A DNA stretch of 64,000 nt from Cynocephalus volans. Lineage: Eukaryota; Chordata; Mammalia; Dermoptera; Cynocephalidae. The translations under genes were made by a program, and so were the position numbers. The notes beneath the pieces are model-generated. The model was not told the DNA's origin, ran no database searches, and saw only the letters and a program-made list of their open reading frames with translations. This document shows, piece by piece, positions 59,845 through 64,000 of this stretch. The number at the start of each line of letters is the position of its first letter. Within the stretch, counting starts at the first letter, position 1. The stretch lies in NCBI RefSeq assembly GCF_027409185.1, contig NC_084469.1, positions 30,680,293 through 30,744,292 on the forward strand. The letters are read 5' to 3'.

Positions 59845-59930
59845 TACGAGGGGTCTTCAACAAGTGCATGGAAGGATTCGTACTATCTTTTAGTTCTATT
59901 TTTCCATGAACTTTTTGAAGCACCCTCATA
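59845..59930. mobile_element. Palindromic MITE (Tc1/mariner-like), 86 bp
   Basis: The left end TACGAGGGGTCTTCAACAAG and the reverse complement of the right end TATGAGGGTGCTTCAAAAAG pair over about 30 bp. TA lies at both borders, as expected of a Tc1/mariner target duplication. There is almost no interior, so it cannot code. The family name is not certain. Confidence 0.75.
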
Positions 59931-60889
59931 CTTATGAAGGGCTTTAAATGTTCCCTCTCCCACATCTGTCTCCCGATCCTTCCCCCCTCTCTCAGGCGGG
60001 CTAATTTCTGAGGCCCCGGAGGATGACCCTGCACACAGACAGCCCTGTGACAGACGTCAGCTTGTCTTTCCCTCGCTTCTTGCACACAGCCCCTCACCTG
60101 CTTTCCGAGTGGATACCGGCTCTGCACAGCTCCTCTCCTCCTTCCCTGCAGAAACCTCACTGGCTTCCATGCCCGCTCCAGGGTGAGTAATCCTCGTGTC
60201 CTTCCTCTCCTCTTACACAACAGAAACGGCTTCCGTTGCCATCGTTTCAATCCTGCTTTGTACCTCATGCAACAGATGCCCCTGAAAGGGAAAACTGTGT
60301 AGGAGAAGAGCTGGGACTGTAACCCAGAGCTCCTGGCTCCTTTCTGGTCCCCTCTGCCCAGGGCCCCCCTCTTGGATGAAGCCCACTCTCTGTTGCTTTT
60401 AGAGGTGAGCATGAGAGGACTTACAGGGTCCGGTTCCCCACCCGGGACCCACTGCATCAGGCAGCCTGGAACCTTCACCCCAGGGAAGACCTTTTGGAGC
60501 CTTGTGGAGCATGATGGGACGGGTGGAGTTCCAGAGCAGGGGTCGGTCCGCTCAGGAGGACAGCCTTGAGAGTGGAGATGCGGGTGGCTCCTCAGTGGCC
60601 TCTTGGCGACCCTGCCAGATGCTGATGTCTCAAGGTGATCAGGGGTCAGCCCAGAACCCCACTGGTTTTAAGCAAGCGGCATATCTAGCCATCTGAGGGT
60701 CAGCAGCAGCCGGTCTTTCCTCCTCTTCTGTCCCTGGCATGACTTGTCTGTAAAGTGTTCCTCTCCTAAGGGCCTTATTATTTTGAGGGGCTTATGTGAA
60801 AAGAAACATGTCAGTATGTGGATTGCTACATGACCTGCTTGTGCCATCAACACAAAGGAAAGCAGTCATCCCTGCAGCCACCCTGCCCC
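59931..60889. other. Non-coding, no gene seen
   Basis: A 243-codon minus-strand frame covers 59747-60478 but runs through the MITE and matches no family. Nothing else is recognised. Confidence 0.4.
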
Positions 60890-61015
60890 TACACCTCCCC
60901 TGAACCACTCTAATCCATAAAAGTCTAGCCCAAACTCCACTGTGTCAGAAAGTCTTCCAGGACAACTCCAGCTCACACAGATGCTCTCTTTGTCTGAAAT
61001 CCTTTGGACATTTCA
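60890..61015 (+). repeat. L2-like fragment
   Basis: Phrases 'gcccaaactccactgtgtca' and 'aaagtcttccaggacaactc' resemble the L2 3' region. Short and diverged. Confidence 0.4.
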
Positions 61016-62334
61016 ATCATCCATTTATTTGTTTAAGAAACATTGGTAGTTACTATGTGTAAAGTGCTATGATGAGTAAAGTGCTACTGAAACAATGAAT
61101 CAAACATGTGTTCTGTCCTCATGTCACTCACAGAGAAGTAAGAAAGATGTGCTCTATAGAGAAATGAATGACTCAGCTGGAAGGTAAACAGCACTGAGTT
61201 CGAAAAAAGAGTGGGTAGAGGTAGTTTGGGGTAGGGAGTGGAGTGTAGAGAGAGAGATCCTTTTGAGTTGAGGATGTTACAAGGAAGGATTTGTTCAGCA
61301 GCCAACATTTCAGTCAAGTCTTGAAATAGTTGGGCATGTGGAAGTGGAGGGAAGCCATTGCAGGTAACAAAAACAGCACGAGCAAGGAGGTGGAAAATCA
61401 CAGGGTCCAAATCATTAGATTACTTGTGTTACAATGGGGAAAAAATAGGTAGTTAACTGCTCTTTAGTATAACATACATCAAGAGCTGTTATCTACCCAC
61501 TGATTTGTCAATTTGCAGAGCATTTATCAATTACCAATTTCATCAATGATATCCAAGCCTGGAGATAATTCCCACCCACCCCCAATCATGTGATCTTGGA
61601 ATTTTAAGGACATCTTGCAAATCATCACATCCAACTTCTCATCCATGAGGTGTCTCCCTGCAGCTTCCCAAAGGACTGAACCCATGCAGTGGAGACCTCA
61701 TTTGGGAGGTGGTCATTGAGATGTCCTTTTGCTGTAATAAAGAGTCCAATGAAATGCATGTTATCCACTTGAAACTGTGGGTCAGTCTGCAGTCACAGCC
61801 TTCACTGCAAGCCTAGGTGGAGGGGTCTTTGTGGAAGGAGTCTACATACCCTGGAATGGCTGGTAGACTTTTAGGTCCTATAAGGAGAAAAGAAATGAAG
61901 AAGGGAGCGAAAAGCCATTATCACAACCTAGGTTGCAAATTTGTCAGAGTTCTCTATCCTGGCTGGACGTTGGAACCCTCTGCCAGCTTTAATGAAGCTC
62001 TTGTACTCCGGTGCCACCAACTAAACCAACAAAATCAGAATTCTTGGTGAAAGGCCTGGGCACCAATATCTTCTTGTTAAAACTTCCCGGATGATTCCAA
62101 TAACGATGGGGACTACTGAAATTTCAGTCTAACAAAGGGTCACAGATAGCAGCTTGAAATACCACCACACCTTTGTGAGATAGCTTAAATTTCTGTAACT
62201 TTTCTGTGATCTTTTTTTAACTGTTTTATCTTCTGCCTTCATAATCATCAGTAAAAGTAAAATGAGAAAGGACTGTGCCTTAAATTTGAAAGAGTGGCAA
62301 GAAAGAGCTGGTGCTTGGAAGCACCGTGCTGTGA
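61016..62334. other. Non-coding, old repeats, no gene seen
   Basis: The stretch at 61020-61410 has the style of an ancient interspersed repeat ('cattggtagttactatgtgt', 'caacatttcagtcaagtctt') that I cannot name. The text near 61590-61660 is faintly L3/CR1-like. No coding exon is recognised. Confidence 0.35.
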
Positions 62335-62500
62335 AATTCTGAGCAGTGATCAGGCAGGTGCTTTAAAAATCCTAATGCCTGGGTCTCACCTTCACAGGTT
62401 CTGATTTAATCAGACTGGGGACAGAATCCATGCATCAAGATTTTTAAAAGCTCTCACTTAATTCTAACCTATAACCAAGGTTAGACTCACTGCAGTATAC
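62335..62500 (+). repeat. MER5A-like hAT element
   Basis: MER5A blocks in order: 'gctttaaaaatcctaatgcc', 'tgggtctcaccttcacaggt', 'tctgatttaatcagactggg' and 'cagaatccatgcatcaagat'. Confidence 0.7.
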
Positions 62501-63329
62501 TTTGATAAAGCACCAGACAGAAATGAGTGGCAGGCTGGTTTCCTATAGTCTTTGGAAAGAAAGTAAAACACAAGGCAGGAAAGGTAGTGTGAAGTAGAAG
62601 TGACTTCAGGATTTTAAGAGTCAAAAAAAACCCTATATGGCTGTTCTTTGACATTTGGTGGCAGCCATAGGATTAGAGAACACTGGGGCACATCCTTGGT
62701 GACTGAATAAAAGGTGCAAATCATCTCAGGGTGTCAGAGGTAAAGCACTCCGGGCAAGACAAGAGACAGCTGGCCAGAGGAAATGGAGTGAGACAGCTGC
62801 TGACTACACCCAGGACCCACCCAAGGCTCTTCTGTGGACAGGAGCTGCTGCAGCTTGCAAGGCAAGACACTGAAATTTACAAGTCAAAGCCAGGGAAAGG
62901 GTGGGAATAGTTCAGTCATTCACAAAAATGTGTATTAATAACCATTATAAAAATGATATAGATAATATGTAAAATAAAAAACTTCCAAAGAAAAAAGCTA
63001 AAACCCACTATGTATTACCAACACTCTTTGAAAAGCACTTAGTAATATCTTGGTATTTCCTTCTATTTACTGTGTGTGTATGTTGTAACATTGGGATCAA
63101 ATTTTAAACATACTGTTTGCCTTCTCTTTTATTTATTTATTGTCTTACCACAAGAATTTACTTTTTTTTAAGTTGTTTTTGTTAATGTGGCCTTTTTAAA
63201 ATTAAATTTTCCAGTTTATTACAGTATATATAAGAAAACTGTATATTGTTGTATTTTATTATTTTTATATTTACTTTTTGTCATGTAATTTTCCTACACA
63301 TTTATGTTTTTAAGGGTTTTACAGGTCAC
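62501..63329. other. Non-coding, no gene seen
   Basis: It becomes increasingly AT-rich to the right. The right part may be a decayed antisense L1. Confidence 0.35.
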
Positions 63330-63547
63330 TTAGTATGTAAATTTATTATTTCTATATATATATATTTATTATTTTCTAATGTGATTTTTTTAATACAATT
63401 TCTTGCATTAACTAGCACTTCCAGAACAATGTTAAATAATAATCATGATAATGAATATACTTGTCTCATTCTTTAATTTAATAGAAATGCTTTTAATATT
63501 TTCCCATTAAGTATGATGCTGGCTTTGAGGATGAGTTAGTTTCTTTC
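63330..63547 (-). mobile_element. Old L1 reverse-transcriptase region
   Basis: Antisense RT text: 'cttgcattaactagcacttc', 'agaacaatgttaaataataa' and 'tatgatgctggctttgagga'. It is cut by the insertion of copy C. Confidence 0.6.
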
Positions 63548-63548
63548 T

Positions 63549-63762
63549 TTTTTTTTTTTTTTTTTCCATTTTATTTATTTATTTATTTATTTATTTAAAT
63601 TTTATTTTGTCGATATACATTGTGGCTGATTATTACTCCCCATCACCAAAACCTCCCTCCCTTCTCCCTCCCCCCTCCCCCCCAACAATGTCCTTTCTGT
63701 TTGCTTGTCATATCAACTTCAAGTAATTGTGGTTGTTATATCTTCTTCCCCCACCCGGTTTT

Positions 63763-63796
<34 letters not shown>

Positions 63797-64000
63797 TTAT
63801 TTATTAATTTTTAGCTCCCACCAATAAGTGAGAACATGTGGTATTTCTCTTTCTGTGCCTGACTTGTTTCACTTAATATAATTCTCTCAAGGTCCATCCA
63901 TGTTGTTGCAAATGGCAGTATTTCATTCGTTTTTATAGCAGAGTAGTATTCCATTGTGTAGATGTACCACACTTTCCGTATCCACTCATCTGATGATGGA
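63549..64000 (-). mobile_element. LINE-1 copy C, 3' end, continues beyond the window
   Basis: After a T run (poly(A) on the element strand) and a (TTTA)n stretch, the text is almost the same as the 3' end of copy B from 32305 on: 'attttgtcgatatacattgt', the C-block tract, a short GT array at 63775-63793, then 'gagaacatgtggtatttctc' and the end of ORF2. The remainder lies outside the window. Confidence 0.92.

Noticed and set aside
59747-60478. A 243-codon open frame on the minus strand
   Set aside because: It crosses the palindromic MITE, shows no domain or family motif, and has no splice or promoter context. Chance openness is likelier.

Overview
The window is nuclear DNA of a placental mammal. 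The evidence is intron-bearing genes with GT-AG splice sites, class II olfactory receptor genes, ancient mammal-wide repeats (MIR, L2, hAT-Charlie, Tigger1, MaLR LTRs) and several generations of LINE-1. No Alu, B1/B2, CAN, ERE or Bov element was seen. The SINEs that were seen are derived from tRNA-Ile, and the best preserved one is a tandem dimer. This points to a flying lemur (Dermoptera, CYN-SINE family). A bat with a similar tRNA-derived SINE is the alternative, and the species assignment is inference only.

Layout. 1-5 kb: non-coding DNA with scattered MIR, L2 and hAT pieces. 5.0-6.1 kb: a GC-rich family-1 olfactory receptor on +, whose expected start codon reads ACG. 6.2-14.3 kb: old repeats, including a degenerate tandem array of about 160-bp units. 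14.4-23.1 kb: eight exons on + of a TBC-domain (Rab-GAP-like) gene of the TBC1D3/USP6/TBC1D26 group. It carries a frameshift and two stops and lacks its 3' exons, so it is a pseudogene. 23.6-32.2 kb: a nested pile of L1 elements, with an MST-type solo LTR and a processed H3-3A (histone H3.3) retrocopy that has an intact 136-codon frame and perfect 17-bp target-site duplications. 32.3-39.1 kb: a near full-length, young-looking L1 on -, with target-site duplications and ORFs each broken by a one-base deficit in a homopolymer. 39-43.8 kb: older L1 pieces and a tRNA-SINE. 43.8-44.8 kb: an intact OR1E-type receptor on -. 45-63.5 kb: further repeats, including a Tigger1 remnant, an unidentified small retrocopy, a 1.7-kb composite retroelement with an internal VNTR, an MLT1 LTR and a palindromic MITE. 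63.5-64 kb: the 3' end of another young L1 that runs out of the window.

The genes do not form a functional unit. The two receptors fit the family-1 OR cluster that in human lies on 17p13.3 (known biology), and each OR would be an independent single-coding-exon gene. Most of the remaining sequence is shaped by L1 activity, both L1 insertion and L1-mediated copying of other transcripts. I found no evidence for a new multi-gene system. The most unusual signals are the composite VNTR retroelement, the minisatellite whose last unit is a splice acceptor, the identical frameshift in two L1 copies, and the intact H3.3 retrocopy.
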